Source: Pyronema omphalodes
Lineage: Eukaryota > Ascomycota > Pezizomycetes > Pezizales > Pyronemataceae
DNA: 64,000 nt
Direction of reading: 5' to 3'
NCBI GenBank assembly: GCA_024516155.1
Contig: JAJJXM010000006.1
Coordinates: 62,001-126,000, forward strand
Shown in pieces: positions 1 to 11,140 of this stretch (position 1 is the stretch's first letter; each line of letters begins with the position of its first letter). The position numbers and the translations under genes were made by a program. The notes below the pieces were generated by a model. It did not search any database and was not told the DNA's origin. It saw only the letters and a list, made by a program, of their open reading frames with translations.

Positions 1-1733
1 GTGACAATTTCAGTGGCGACGGGATGGGGGTAGAGATCCTGTTCGGTGAGGCTGCCTTCTTCTACGGGGGAAGCTTGTGTCTCTTCGGAAGTTTCGTCTA
101 GTGAAGGTGCTGGTGTTGGGGCTTCCGGTGTTACGGTGTTCCATTCCGGAGCATCCAAAGGGTGGGGTATCTCAATTTCAGGTCTCGGGGAAACATCAAC
201 TATCGGATCCGATAAAGATACCGAAGACCGTGATGAAGAGTTGTTGGGAGATACGAAAATGAAAGGGGAACCAAAACTCCTGTTTTGAGTCGTTGTAGGA
301 TCGTGAAGAAAATTGACATGGCGTGTTGAGGGAAAGTTTGCTTATCGTGTTAATAAAGCATCGGTAATCATTCGTAGTGTTATGCTTACTATGGCCTCCG
401 GATAGTGGATAGACAATGCTAGGTTTCTTGATGACAGGCTTGGGGAGAGAAATGGAAGAAGCTTTTCCAGGCCGTATAGAATTTGACGAGTTGCCGGCTT
501 GTATCTTAGTTGGCTGACAGTGCGGACCAGAGGGGTTGACATGTTGTATCTCATCACGCTGAATATTCCCACTACTCTGTTTCGGTTCACCAGAACCAAC
601 TAGTCGTACCGAAATCGATTTCCCTGACGACATCAACAAACCCACCCAAACCCACCCAGAAAGGAAATGCTATCTCACCATTATTCATCTTCACAACAGG
701 TTTGGGCGAAACCGAACTCGAAACCGGTCCAGACGTATCAACAAGTTGAACCTGAATTCGTTTTCCTAGTAATCTCAGTAAACCATATGCACCCATATCC
801 ACACCAAAATATATATCTCCTCACCATTCTGTGTCCTGAGTACCATATTCGAAGGCGGAACCGAAGAAACCTTTTTATTCCATGCGGGACTGGAGCAATC
901 GACACGTCTTGTTTCAATTTCATTTCCTGGTGGTGTTAACAAACCCAAACTGCTCCTCACCATGAAAAAAAGGGATATCATTACCCGAATCCCTCCTCAC
1001 AAGCTGAGTGTTACCACCATTTTCCCCATCCTCAACCAACTTCTTCTTCTTCACTTCAAAAGTATCAGTATCAGAAGCAACAAAACTTCCAATCCCATAC
1101 GAATATCTCTCATCCAGCCTTCCTACACCCTTCATTAACCAACCTCCAAACCCCAACCCACAAGGCCCACTCACCAATCGCACCCCTCATAAACACTTTC
1201 TTCCCTCCCATTTTCACATCATCAATCTTCACGATCGGCCTAGAATACAAGCCATCCAGGCCAGCACCACCCCCCCTCGGTCTCCGGGGAATCCCCAAAT
1301 CCAGAGACTCCACCGAAACCGAAAGCGAAGATGATGTCGTCGATGGAATATCCACCATTCTTCCTCTATTCCGGAATACTGGGTGTTCGAAGATCTCATC
1401 TGGTAACTTTGGTGCAGCCTGCGATGCCCGTGAAGCCAGCGGAACCGGTAAATCAGAAGACCGTACTGAAGAAGAATCCGAATCCGAAGAAGATGAAGAG
1501 GAGGTAATAGAAGAAGCCACCGTACCCAGAACCGGGAATTCAAAAGGCGATTCCAGGATAGTGTCAAGCGGTTGGTGTTCTCGATGGTGATGTTGTAGCC
1601 ATGGTGGTGTTTGGACGGGTACTGGGATAGGTTGGGGGGATATGGGATGGGTGGGTGAGGTTCTGGGTTTCGATTGTGTGGTGGGTGGCCGCTTGGGAGT
1701 GCCTATTAGTAGTCGTTGGATTACGTCGAGCAT
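1..1733 (-). CDS. Unrecognised protein with symmetric phase-1 repeat-like exons (3' end beyond window)
   Basis: I do not recognise the family. The best model has exons 1175-1733, 961-1122, 825-926, 679-765, 390-623 and 1-340 on the minus strand, open to the window edge. The start is the ATG at 1733 (MLDVIQRLL). The first four introns are all phase 1 with nearly the same context: a codon ending in G, a GTGAG donor, and an acceptor followed by GAA or GGAAA. The four internal exons (162, 102, 87 and 234 nt) are all multiples of three, so they could be duplicated or skipped without a frameshift. Exons tend to begin Gly-(Lys/Asn/Arg) and to carry a K-x-V-like stretch followed by Asn-Gly (for example PKPVVKMNNG and PKPVIKKPS), which suggests a duplicated exon unit. 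The protein is rich in Ser and Pro. The intron at 927-960 would be only 34 nt, which is a weak point of the model. A decaying gene is the alternative. Confidence 0.5.
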
Positions 1734-2785
1734 GTTGAGGGTTTCGCGGGAGGGAGCTGGATTTGAGGCGATGGTAATTGGGATGCTGGTTGATTTGCTG
1801 GGTATTAGGTCATTGCTATGCTGGAGGTTTGAGATGAGTGTGGAATGAGTATGGAATGAGTGGAGGAACGGAGTGGTAATTCCCTGTGGTACATGCTCCC
1901 CATAAAAATTGCATGTTATAATCCTCCTCCACCAAAAGTTTTATGCAACCGGATGGGCTATGCCGGGGTTATGCCGTCGTCTTTATAAGGCCTTTACTTA
2001 TAATGCCCTTTGGCATAAAAGAGGTAGAGTTGTGAAAATTAATGCGAGGACTATTAAATAATCTCAATTTACAACGGCCGCTGCAAAAAGCTTGGGGAAA
2101 TTTCAAGAAGAATCAGCCCCCAATCAAACGAAAATACAATCACGTAAAATTAATGGAAATAAAATCTGTATTATCTCATGCTCCTCTACACAACGGGTTT
2201 ATTCGGCAAGAACTCAAAAATCGGCAATAATATCCTTCATCTTCTGTTCCAAGACAGCGGTATCAGTTGTGAGTTGGCCTCAATCCATATATGCAACCTA
2301 CAGCTGGCCTCTTCTGCCTGACTCTGATTTTCAGATACGCTTTATAATATCCTTCTCAATTAGTCACCGAAGCTCAATCTCATTGGCAACAAACTCCTCC
2401 TCAGCAGCCTCCAAAACCATCTCTGGAGTCTGCTTCCTTCAACAATTTTACTGCCATGGAGTCTGGATCTATTCAAATCCGCATTAAACATCTCCTCGTT
2501 CAGTGTATCAAGCTGGCAGCTGCTCCTTAACCAAAACCACAGTTTCTTGACTTGCTCAAAGAGCGGCTCAGCTTGCTTCAGCTTAGGAAATCTTATCTCC
2601 GAGAGAGTCCTGATCTCTTGAGCCTTATTTAGCATCTACTGTCTCAGCTTGCAGTAACCGGTTTCTTAATCTCCTTTTCTAGGCTCTGCTAAACTTACAG
2701 ATAGACAAGACAAGACAGGCTACAGACTACAGACTACAGCCCGGCTACAGAAAATTGAGAATCGAAACTTGAAAACCGAAACAGC

Positions 2786-2960
2786 AATTTCCCATTCCCA
2801 TTCCCTATTCCCATTCCCATTTCCCATTTCCCATTCCCATTCCCATTTCCCATTCCCATTCCCATTCCCATTCCCATTCCCATTCCCATTCCCATTCCCA
2901 TTCCCATTCCCATTCCCATTCCCATTCCCATTCCCATTCCCATTCCCATTCCCATTCCCA
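2786..2960. repeat. (CCCATT)n hexanucleotide microsatellite
   Basis: Tandem CCCATT units, irregular on the left (some TTTCCCA and CTATT variants) and almost pure from about 2850 to 2960. It creates a long artificial Gly-Asn or Met-Gly reading frame on the minus strand that should not be taken for a gene. Confidence 0.95.
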
Positions 2961-3010
2961 TATACCATCCCCCATTTCCCATATACCATCAATAATACCA
3001 ACCCCCCCCC

Positions 3011-3011
<1 letters not shown>

Positions 3012-3043
<32 letters not shown>

Positions 3044-3391
3044 CTCCTTTCCCCGGAATTCATCAACACAACTTAATCCCAAGGCATTGTAATCTAGTAA
3101 GCCAGTAGCTATAGCAGGAAGTAGACAATAAAAACCAGTCCTTCCAATCGAAGAGATGATACCGGCAACAGGGTCATACCGGCAACAGGGTATTACGCAA
3201 TACAAATTCCGTCATAAAAAACACCAAAAGGCGGATTGTAAAAAATTCCAAAAGCAATAAACAATCAATAAATTTAGTGCGAAAAATTAGTTTATTATAT
3301 GCAAAATTTGGCAATGATTTGGCAATGATTTCGTACCATAGGGATTGAGCATCTGTTTGGTCAAACAGTCAATCTAGAATTAGAAAGTATT

Positions 3392-3427
<36 letters not shown>
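3012..3427. repeat. Poly(A) and poly(T) tracts in foldback arrangement
   Basis: A run of 30 A (3012-3041) and a run of 35 T (3393-3427) are separated by about 350 bp of AT-rich sequence. The two runs are complementary and could form a foldback. Nothing coding is seen between them. Confidence 0.85.
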
Positions 3428-3872
3428 CTTTAATGCTTAAAAAAACTGTGAAGGTTTATTAAGCTAGCCACCGGCTGGGGATGCAAGAAATCTCTGCCTC
3501 GGCCTCGGCCTTGGGGTTTGGGTTACGAAAATGAAGATAGATATATGTATAGGTGTGTGTAGCGAGATCTTTGTATGCTTACTTTTAGGCACATCTTATT
3601 ATGGGGATATGTTTGATGCGGGTTGATATGGTAGATCCACCGCACCAGTAAACGCATCATCGACACCCAGCACGGAAAAGATGAAGAAGAAGAAAACAAC
3701 AAGTTCAAAACAGAAATGATACATAGTATTCCATCCTCCACCTACAAAAATCATCATAAACGTTACAAAAACATCGAAAGAAAAGATCATCATCCTCGTT
3801 ATCATCATCAAACATTCAAAAAAAATCCTCTTATATCACCGGCTATCCTCCGAACATCTCTCATCCCATCAC

Positions 3873-6800
3873 TTAATAATACCCGCCCCCAGCTCCACTT
3901 CCATACCCATCATACCCACCATTTCCATGCGGCGAATGGTGTCCATGATGATACCTATGATCCCTGGATTCCCTCCTCCTGATTTCGTCCCCAGAGTCAT
4001 AATCCACACCTCCGTAGCCACCGGGCATAGGAATATCCTCAACACCTGCATAGCCGCCGGTTCTGGCGCCGTAATCACCATAGCTAGGCATAGAATAACC
4101 ATCACCCTGGATTCTAGGGTATTCAGTATATCCACCAGCATGTTCTCTATGTTTATGAGAGCCGCCATGGCCACGAGAACGCGAGCGTTGACGACGGGGG
4201 GAGGTATCGCGGGAACGGGAACGATGACGAGGAGGTCTGTATTCGTCGCCGGAATCTTCACCGGAGTAATCACCGCCTCCTGAGGACTTCTTCTTCTTCT
4301 TTTCTTTGTCGGATTTCTCGGATTTGTCTTTCTTTTCTTTTTTCTCTTTCTTTTCGCTGTCACGGTATTTGTCTTCCTTGTAGCGGTCCTTGGATTTGCT
4401 GCGTTTTTCTTTCTCACTGGATGGGAGTTAGTGGGGAGGTAGGCTTATGGAACAGGATAAAAACTTACCGGTCGTCGTACTTGTCCTCCTTGTACTTGTC
4501 CTTCTTCTCCTTCTTGCCCTCGGAGTATTTATCCTCCTTGTACTTATCCTCCTTGTACTTATCCTCCTTGTACTTATCCTCCTTGTACTTCTCACCTCCA
4601 TACTTGTCCTCCTTATATTTCTCCTCCTTATGCTTCTTTCCTCCATATTCATAATCCTCCTCCTTGTACTTATCCTTCTTCTTCTCCTTCTTCTCCTTCT
4701 TCTCCTCTCTCTCATACGGATCAAACCCAGATCCCGAGCGACCACCAGTTCTTCCCTGCGCATCCATAAATCCCTGCAACCCAGCATCCAGCACACCACC
4801 GAGAACACCAGGAAGCTGAACCCCACCAATCTTGATATTGCCACCAGAAGCCGCAATTCCCGGAATACCAGCCAAAATATTATCCTCCTTCTTCCCCTTC
4901 TTCTTATCCTTAGCCTTCTTAGCCTTAGCCCATTCACCGCCCGCAGTTTTACCATGTCCACCTCCGTGACATCCTCCGAATACACCACCAGTATGGTTCT
5001 TTCCAGCCTTAACACCTGCGGCGCTGAGAACATCGTTTAAGCTAGCACCACGGTCTGGCAGGCGCTCAGTCCAGGAGACTACCGCGCTGAACATACCGGC
5101 TTGGATATCGCAGTTAGGATCACGAAGAGCAGGATGGTGGAAAACTCTAGCGACGTCGTTCAAGACCACCTCAACGGGGAAGGAGGGGTCCTCCCAGGCG
5201 TGAAGGATCCGGGGAACAACATAGGTAAGGACCGCGGAGGCGACTTCTCCAGCGGGAGTGTTGAGCTTGTTGGAAAAGTGGTCCTTGGAAAGCAAAGAGT
5301 GAGTAGGATCGGTACAGTAAGGGTCAGTCCAAGGCTCAAACTGGTGTTGAGCGGAGGAATCAATAACGGCGGTAGAACCCTCCTTAAGCTCCAAAGAAGC
5401 TCTGGCGATAAGAGGGCGGATGTAAGGTGCCAGGAGTGACAAGACGAAAATTGTCATAGTTTCCTGAATCTTTTCCACGAGCGTCATAAGACCGGGAATC
5501 TTCTCAAGAGCAGCTTCGATAGAGCGCATAATCCTGTCTCTGAATTCAAGAATGGGGTAGATCTTCTGGATAGTTTCGATAGGGTTGAAGCTGCTAGATC
5601 TAGCCTGGTCGGGACCAAGACGCATGTTTGCCATTTCCTGAGCATCGGATTCTTCCTCGAGTCTGTCGATATCTCTGGCGGCATCACCGGCTCCTCCTAG
5701 AACTCCAGCGGCGTTGAGTTGCTTCAACAAGTCCTTCAGGATAGATCCCTCGCCGGATTTCTCGGAACGCTTTTGTTCGTCATGAGCCTCCATCAAGGCA
5801 ACATCCATTTCCTCAACCTCAGTCTGCGAGAACTTATCCTGGGCCTCTCCTAGGACCGAGTGTGCGAAGTCAACGGATCCGAAAGTTCCAGTAACCAAAG
5901 GGAAAGCACGTTTTCCACCTCCGTAACCCGGGGGAACACCGATTTCCATCTCAGTAGCCTCTCCAACATGGGGAAAAACAGAACGGAAACCAATCTCCCG
6001 AAGCACCAACTCGACATAGTTAGAATGAGCCGAGAAATCCTCCAAACAATGAAGAGCCTGACCCAAGCAACGAAGAGCTTCACAAAGGTCCGACTCGTTA
6101 CCGCCGCCGGAGGTGTACATACGACCGTAGTGGATAGCGCGGGTGAGAGAGAACTTGACATAACCGGAAGAAGTTGCCCATCCACCAGTTTCATTGGCGA
6201 TGTAGTTTTTCATACCGGTGAGGGGATCGATGGCAAGTTCGTGGGGATGAACCGGAGCGCGGAGTCGTGGATCGTAGACACGCGCATCAGTATTATCAGC
6301 GTAGTCCTTGGGGTTATCTAAAGCATATCAGCATCAGACCTCCAAACCTCCTTCATCTTCCCCAATACGGGAGACATACCAATATGTTCCTCCGGCCTAT
6401 AAACGCCCAATCTCTCCTCAGTAACCTCATATTCTCCGGTGGCATATCCAAAGCTCATAAACGCCAGAATCCAAACCAAGCACCTAATAGTATCCTTGGG
6501 AACAGATTTCAAAGTTCCAACATCAAGCGCTTGAGAATAGTCTCTAAGCCAGTTTCCAAAGTAAACCCTACGAACCTGAGCAGAGGTCCATTTCGCGCCG
6601 TAAAGGAAACCAATTTCTTTTAGTGTATCCTATCGCAGATGTCATGATTAGCTTTCTGTTCAGTTGCTCCATATCCTATACCGAGAGGTATTGTATTCCA
6701 ATATCGCTTCTTGCTCTTGCCTTGAAACTTCGCGAACGAGCGCGGCGCAGAAGCGGGGTACACAAGCCCCCCATAACCAGCCCATATCCAACCCCGAAAA

Positions 6801-6989
6801 CACCAGCCCCGAAAACACCAGCAAAAGAAAAAGAAAACACACCTCAATATCACCATGTCTAAAATTATGACCTTCAATCTTCGCAATCGACGCGATATTT
6901 CCGGCACCGAACGCATGCGAAGGAGAAACTAGTGCCAGTAACACTATGGTTCCTAGGAGGATCAGGAATGGGGTTGATGTGGAGGACAT
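3873..6989 (-). CDS. het-C: HET-C family protein (heterokaryon incompatibility)
   Basis: Four exons: 6843-6989, 6380-6629, 4469-6317 and 3873-4416, giving 929 codons with consistent phases 0/1/2. The start at 6989 gives a hydrophobic signal peptide ending near SHAFGAGN, followed by the HET-C landmark SIAKIEGHN. Other landmarks are VYFGNWLRDYSQALDVGTL, GYATGEYEVT, YRPEEHIDNPKDYAD, LKNYIANE-like MKNYIANETGG, and CLGQALHCLEDFSAHSNY. In Neurospora, het-c alleles control heterokaryon incompatibility, and the family also includes Aspergillus TinC; the molecular function is not settled. The C-terminal part is low-complexity: about residues 680-770 are Lys/Asp/Glu-rich with tandem KYKED units, then a Ser/Arg and Gly/Tyr-rich tail ending GGGYY. 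The last intron (4417-4468) lies inside the Lys-rich region. The secreted or membrane location is inferred from the signal peptide only. Assignment to the family is strong; allelic function is not inferable here. Confidence 0.93.
4470..4650 (-). repeat. In-frame KYKED repeat in het-C
   Basis: Tandem 15-bp units (plus-strand form TCCTCCTTGTACTTA) encode KYKED on the minus strand, about eight exact or near-exact copies with diverged copies (KYSEG, KYGGE) between. Copy number could change by slippage without a frameshift. Confidence 0.85.
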
Positions 6990-8023
6990 CTTTGGGGGGT
7001 TTGGAGGGCGGGGGGGCGGAAGGGCGGGAGGGTGGGAGGGTGGAAGGGTGGGAGGGGGTATCGTATGGTGCTCGGTATGGTTATCGTCGTATGGTATCGT
7101 CGTATCTCGTATGGCTGTATCGACAGTATTGTGGTATTTCGTACTTGTATCGTATCGTATCTCCAACGATAAAACCAAAAATTCGCAGTTCGTTTTTTTT
7201 TTTCCCACAGCCAGGCAGCCAGATATGATATGGCCGATGAATAATGAAGAAGAGGAGATGAGGGAAAGTAGTTTATGCGACCAGTCGCGGTTATTTCCCC
7301 TCCCCAGTGCCCATCTTATCCCCCCTCCTCCCTCCGCCCAGTGCTACCCCCCGTCCTATCCCCCCCCCCCCCCCCCCCCCTCCCTCCCACCACACCCCCC
7401 CCCCCCCCCGCCGCCCCCACCCACCCACCCACCCAACGCAACCGGCACCAGCGTAACCCAGCGTCGTCATCAAGCGCACCTAAGACCGCCAAGCCGGTAG
7501 CGAAGCATATCGTTTCCCATTACGGGTAGTCGGGATCTTATCGTGGTTAAGGCTGATGGCGTAGGCGGGTGGTATGGTCATGGTGTGTCACTCTGCCTAT
7601 ATGGTGCCATGGTGGGATGGTGGGAGTTTTGTTGCTTTATTGGTATTGTATTGTACTGTGTATACATATTTAACTGGCATGTGAGAGAACCAGAGCAGTA
7701 GAGCACCGAGGGTTTGAAGAAAAATCAGTTGGAAAGTTAAAAAAAGCAGCTGGTTGCAACTTGTATGCATCTATCAACCAGGAAATAGAGACTCCATTAT
7801 TCTCCATCAATACATCATATACTTTTATCTTTTCCAAAAACACGTACAGGCCGCTCAAAAAAATATGTAGCTATATAGAGTAAAGTAAACAAAACAACGA
7901 AAAAAAAAATTCAAAAGACGCCTCTATGAAAATCCCCAACGAAACCAAACCATTTTAATGCCCCCTACAGTAATGCCAACCCATCTGCCATCTGCCATAT
8001 CAACGCCATGATAACTTATCCTT
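6990..8023. other. Spacer upstream of het-C, G-rich and C-rich tracts
   Basis: No gene is seen. Just upstream of the het-C start lies a G-rich stretch on the plus strand (6991-7058) with repeated GGG runs. Further on are a C21 run at 7360-7380 and a second C-rich tract near 7394-7412. Short plus-strand frames here are Pro/Gly artefacts of these tracts. Confidence 0.6.
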
Positions 8024-9517
8024 CTACGACGAGTTATCAGTCGTTCTATGCATCAAACCACCTCTTCCCCTGCCTCTACTCGCAAACCCACGACCACCAG
8101 CACCATCCGGACCTCTTGGCTCTCTAACCGGAACCTGAGCACCATCTCTTCGAGATACTATTCCCATACTAACAGGTATTGGTTTATCCATTGGGTCGGC
8201 ACTTTCCCCGAATCCTATTAGGTCAAGGTTATTAAACCTATCGCCGAGGTCTTGAGTTTTCTGGGCGTATTCCATAGCGTCTTGAGGTATGTCGCGTGAG
8301 TAACCACCGGCCGCGTAATCCCGTGAGTCTTGGACGTAACCACGAGTATAATCTCCGCGAAGATCCTGTCCATAACCACCACCATGGTTCTGGGGTTCAT
8401 TATATCTCCTAGCATCATAGCTACCGGTAGTACCATAGCCCTCAGCATATGAAGTACCCTGTCCTTCACCCCTTCTTTCACCTCCCCATCGATCCCGTCG
8501 AAACTCATCCCAATCCAATCCATTCTCTCTATCCCCCAACAATTCCTCATTTTGTCCAAACCCATACTGTTGCGCCTGGCTTTCTAGCATCTTCCCATCT
8601 AACGCCACCTGTCTAAGCTGCCATTCCGATCTTTCCTTAGGTTTGACGGGGGCTGAAAGCGTGCCACTGTTTAAACTGAAACCCGTGATGGCACCCGTAG
8701 AGATAGGTTTAGCGGCGGCTTTTGGCTGGGAGGAAGGATTCGATGAGCCGCGTGAAGTTGACTGCTGTGGCTGTGGCTGTGATTGTGATTGAGGTTGAGG
8801 CTGTGAACTTTGCGAAGGCGACGACTGATGTCTAGGAGTCCTAGCACCATTCTTAGGGGTGCTACTACCACTTCCTCTACCGCCTCTCTTGCCCGCCTGT
8901 CCTCTACCAATCCCATTCCCATTAACCACATCACCCCCGACATTCCCAGCATTCCCATCCGCAGCACCCCCCACCGTTTTCCCCTCAGCAAATATCCTCT
9001 CCTTAACCTCCCTATACCTCCTCTCCTTCTCCCTCCTTTCCCGTTCCCTTTCCTCCCTAGTAACCCCACCCGCACTCTTCACCTCCCTGGATCCTGACGC
9101 CCGTGATGTCGTATCTCGTTTCAAGATCGTGAGCTCCGGTTTATACAACGTTCTAGGTTGTGCTGAGTTTGTATTTAATACTATTTCCGGTTCATTGGGG
9201 TTGTAGAGAACACCTGCGGTGGCGCCGGTACGGAGGAGGGTGGGGCCGGGACCATTATGGGAACCGTTATGGGGACCGTTATGGGAACCGGTATGGGAAC
9301 CGGTATGGGAACTTGGGTGGGGATTGGTGCGGGAATCAGTATGCGAGCCACCCCGGGAAAGAAGAACGGGACCGGAGGAGGATGCGGGATTGTATAGACC
9401 AGAGGATGCGGTGTAAGGATTAGAAGACCCAGCGTAAGGATTTGAGGCAGCGTTAGAACCAGAGGCGGGATGAGACCAATCATCGTCCTCCCAGGAAGTT
9501 GGGGCACGGCGGGACAT
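8024..9517 (-). CDS. SUZ domain-containing putative RNA-binding protein
   Basis: A single-exon gene of 497 codons starting MSRRAPTSWEDDDW. The N-terminal third is Ser/Asn/Gly/His-rich with SHTGSH-type repeats. A SUZ-like segment spans roughly residues 125-180: KPELTILKRDT followed by a run of Glu/Arg ending YREVKERIFAEG, the usual layout of this small RNA-binding motif (I/L-L-x-R at the front, R-Y-x-x-A/V-x-x-R-I-F at the back). The C terminus carries VREPRGPDGAGGRGF and an RGRGRGG tail, resembling the SUZ-C motif (R-x-P-x-G-P-D-x-x-x-G-F). The middle is Gln/Ser/Pro-rich and probably disordered. The family includes SZRD1-like proteins with poorly known roles in RNA metabolism; a cytoplasmic RNA-related role is inferred. 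No introns are needed. Confidence 0.75.
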   Translation of the reverse strand: MSRRAPTSWEDDDWSHPASGSNAASNPYAGSSNPYTASSGLYNPASSSGPVLLSRGGSHTDSRTNPHPSSHTGSHTGSHNGPHNGSHNGPGPTLLRTGATAGVLYNPNEPEIVLNTNSAQPRTLYKPELTILKRDTTSRASGSREVKSAGGVTREERERERREKERRYREVKERIFAEGKTVGGAADGNAGNVGGDVVNGNGIGRGQAGKRGGRGSGSSTPKNGARTPRHQSSPSQSSQPQPQSQSQPQPQQSTSRGSSNPSSQPKAAAKPISTGAITGFSLNSGTLSAPVKPKERSEWQLRQVALDGKMLESQAQQYGFGQNEELLGDRENGLDWDEFRRDRWGGERRGEGQGTSYAEGYGTTGSYDARRYNEPQNHGGGYGQDLRGDYTRGYVQDSRDYAAGGYSRDIPQDAMEYAQKTQDLGDRFNNLDLIGFGESADPMDKPIPVSMGIVSRRDGAQVPVREPRGPDGAGGRGFASRGRGRGGLMHRTTDNSS

Positions 9518-10608
9518 CGTGTCGGTGGTGCTGCCGGTGGTGTCGGTGGTGGTAGTTATTCGCTGGGTAGCTGGGGGTGGGGGATGTGACGTTTATCCCT
9601 TCAAGCCGACACGGAATTGGTGGTAGTGGTAGTGGTGGTGGTCGGTGGTCGGTGGTTATCCAGCGATATAGACGCCCTATACTAGATACTGGAAGCCCGG
9701 GTGTAGACTGTGATGTCACCGTGTCGTGCCGTGGCTTGATCACAGTACGAGAATACGGGAATTGAATCAAGACCAGAGACCAGAGACCCGCAACAGCAGC
9801 GGTGGTGGTAGCGGCGGTGGCAGCGGTGGTAGCGGTATCGGTAGCGATGATGCTGTTCCCGAGTACCCAGAAATCCTAGTACAGCGGTGGTGGTTGTGGT
9901 GTCGACAGTGGTGGTTGTGGGGTCGGCGGAGGAGGTGGTGGTGGTGTCGACGGTGGTGGTGGTAGTGGTGGTAGACAGCGGGCTCCAAAGCTAGACGCGA
10001 AGTTCGCTCCCAAGGTCCAGTGGCATACATAAGCTTCCTGGCTTGTCCTGGTTTGCCCTGGTTTGTCCTGGCAACGACAAGGCTACGACAAGGGTCTATG
10101 TACATAATGTATAATAATACACTATGGTATATTTTATCCCGTTTGTATAGCACCATACATATAATCAAGAACACCTGGTTTTACATATGATTTTTTATGT
10201 AAGGGGCGGTTTGGAAGTTAGGATGGGTTTACATATGGAGTACCAGTGAGATTCAGTTAGATTCATGATTTTGCATAGCTGTAACCCCCACCCCCCCCCC
10301 CACCCCCCACCCGTGACTGTCTGGTTGAGTGATATATGTTATGTTATGTTATGTTATGTTTACAACACCATTTTCCTTTCATTTCCTGTTCTTTCGCTTT
10401 TTTTCCAGCTGTAAATCCAGTCAAAAAAACAAGCAACTACACAGAAAGCATTACCCATATGTTCGGTGTGGAAATATAGTCCATGATTTCTATATATAGA
10501 AGCCTCGAGTTTTTTTTTTTTCGTAGTGCTTGGATATTTTGTGGGGTTTAAATATTGTTTTATATCCTTCTATATGTATGCTTTTGTGTATATATATATA
10601 GATAGGCT

Positions 10609-10914
10609 CTGTATCTGTATCTGTATCTGTATCTGTATCTGTATCTGTATCTGTATCTGTATCTGTATCTGTATCTGTATCTGTATCTGTATCTGTATCT
10701 GTATCTGTATCTGTATCTGTATCTGTATCTGTATCTGTATCTGTATCTGTATCTGTATCTGTATCTGTATCTGTATCTGTATCTCTATCTCTATCTCTAT
10801 CTCTATCTCTATCTCTATCTCTATCTCTATCTCTATCTCTATCTCTATCTCTATCTCTATCTCTATCCCACTCCATATCCCACTCCATATCCCACTCCAT
10901 ATCCCACTCCATAT
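10609..10914. repeat. Compound microsatellite (CTGTAT)29-(CTCTAT)14-(CCCACTCCATAT)4
   Basis: I count 29 uninterrupted CTGTAT units (10609-10782), followed without a break by 14 CTCTAT units (10783-10866) and about four 12-bp CCCACTCCATAT units to 10914. The switches are clean, one unit type giving way to the next. Confidence 0.95.
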
Positions 10915-11140
10915 CCAGCTCCTATAATGATGATATTCCCATAGTACATATAGCACAATAAACCCAGAATTGAGAATTCCAATACATGACAAGATATTAT
11001 AGGGCCGGGTATACATAAACAACTACAAGGAAGCTACCTGTACATTTCTTACTTATGTTGGTCTCTGGTTCCTAGGTGAATTTTGATGCTCAGTTTAATA
11101 CTACGGAGGAGTCGGGGCATCTGTTCTATCCGATTCCTAG

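Larger units (their letters stand above)
1734..3872. other. Intergenic spacer with simple repeats
   Basis: I see no convincing gene in this 2.1-kb stretch. It holds the hexanucleotide array at 2786-2960 and the A30/T35 tracts, listed separately. A 91-codon minus-strand frame at 2360-2635 has a somewhat protein-like composition but no recognisable motif and no clear start context, so I leave it uncalled. Confidence 0.6.

Noticed and set aside
920..1183. Frameshift pseudogene reading of the left-edge gene
   Set aside because: The frame changes coincide with good donor and acceptor sites of constant phase, so introns explain them better, except for the doubtful 34-nt one.
2360..2635. 91-codon minus-strand frame with helical composition
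   Set aside because: Could be a relic, but there is no recognisable motif, splice context or neighbour support.
2720..3205. 161-codon minus-strand frame with a Gly-Asn repeat
   Set aside because: Produced by the CCCATT array and a poly(A) tract; no domain or start context.
10490..11022. Long frames on both strands made of Asp-Thr, Glu-Ile or Cys-Ile dipeptides
   Set aside because: They are translations of the CTGTAT/CTCTAT microsatellite and have no other content.
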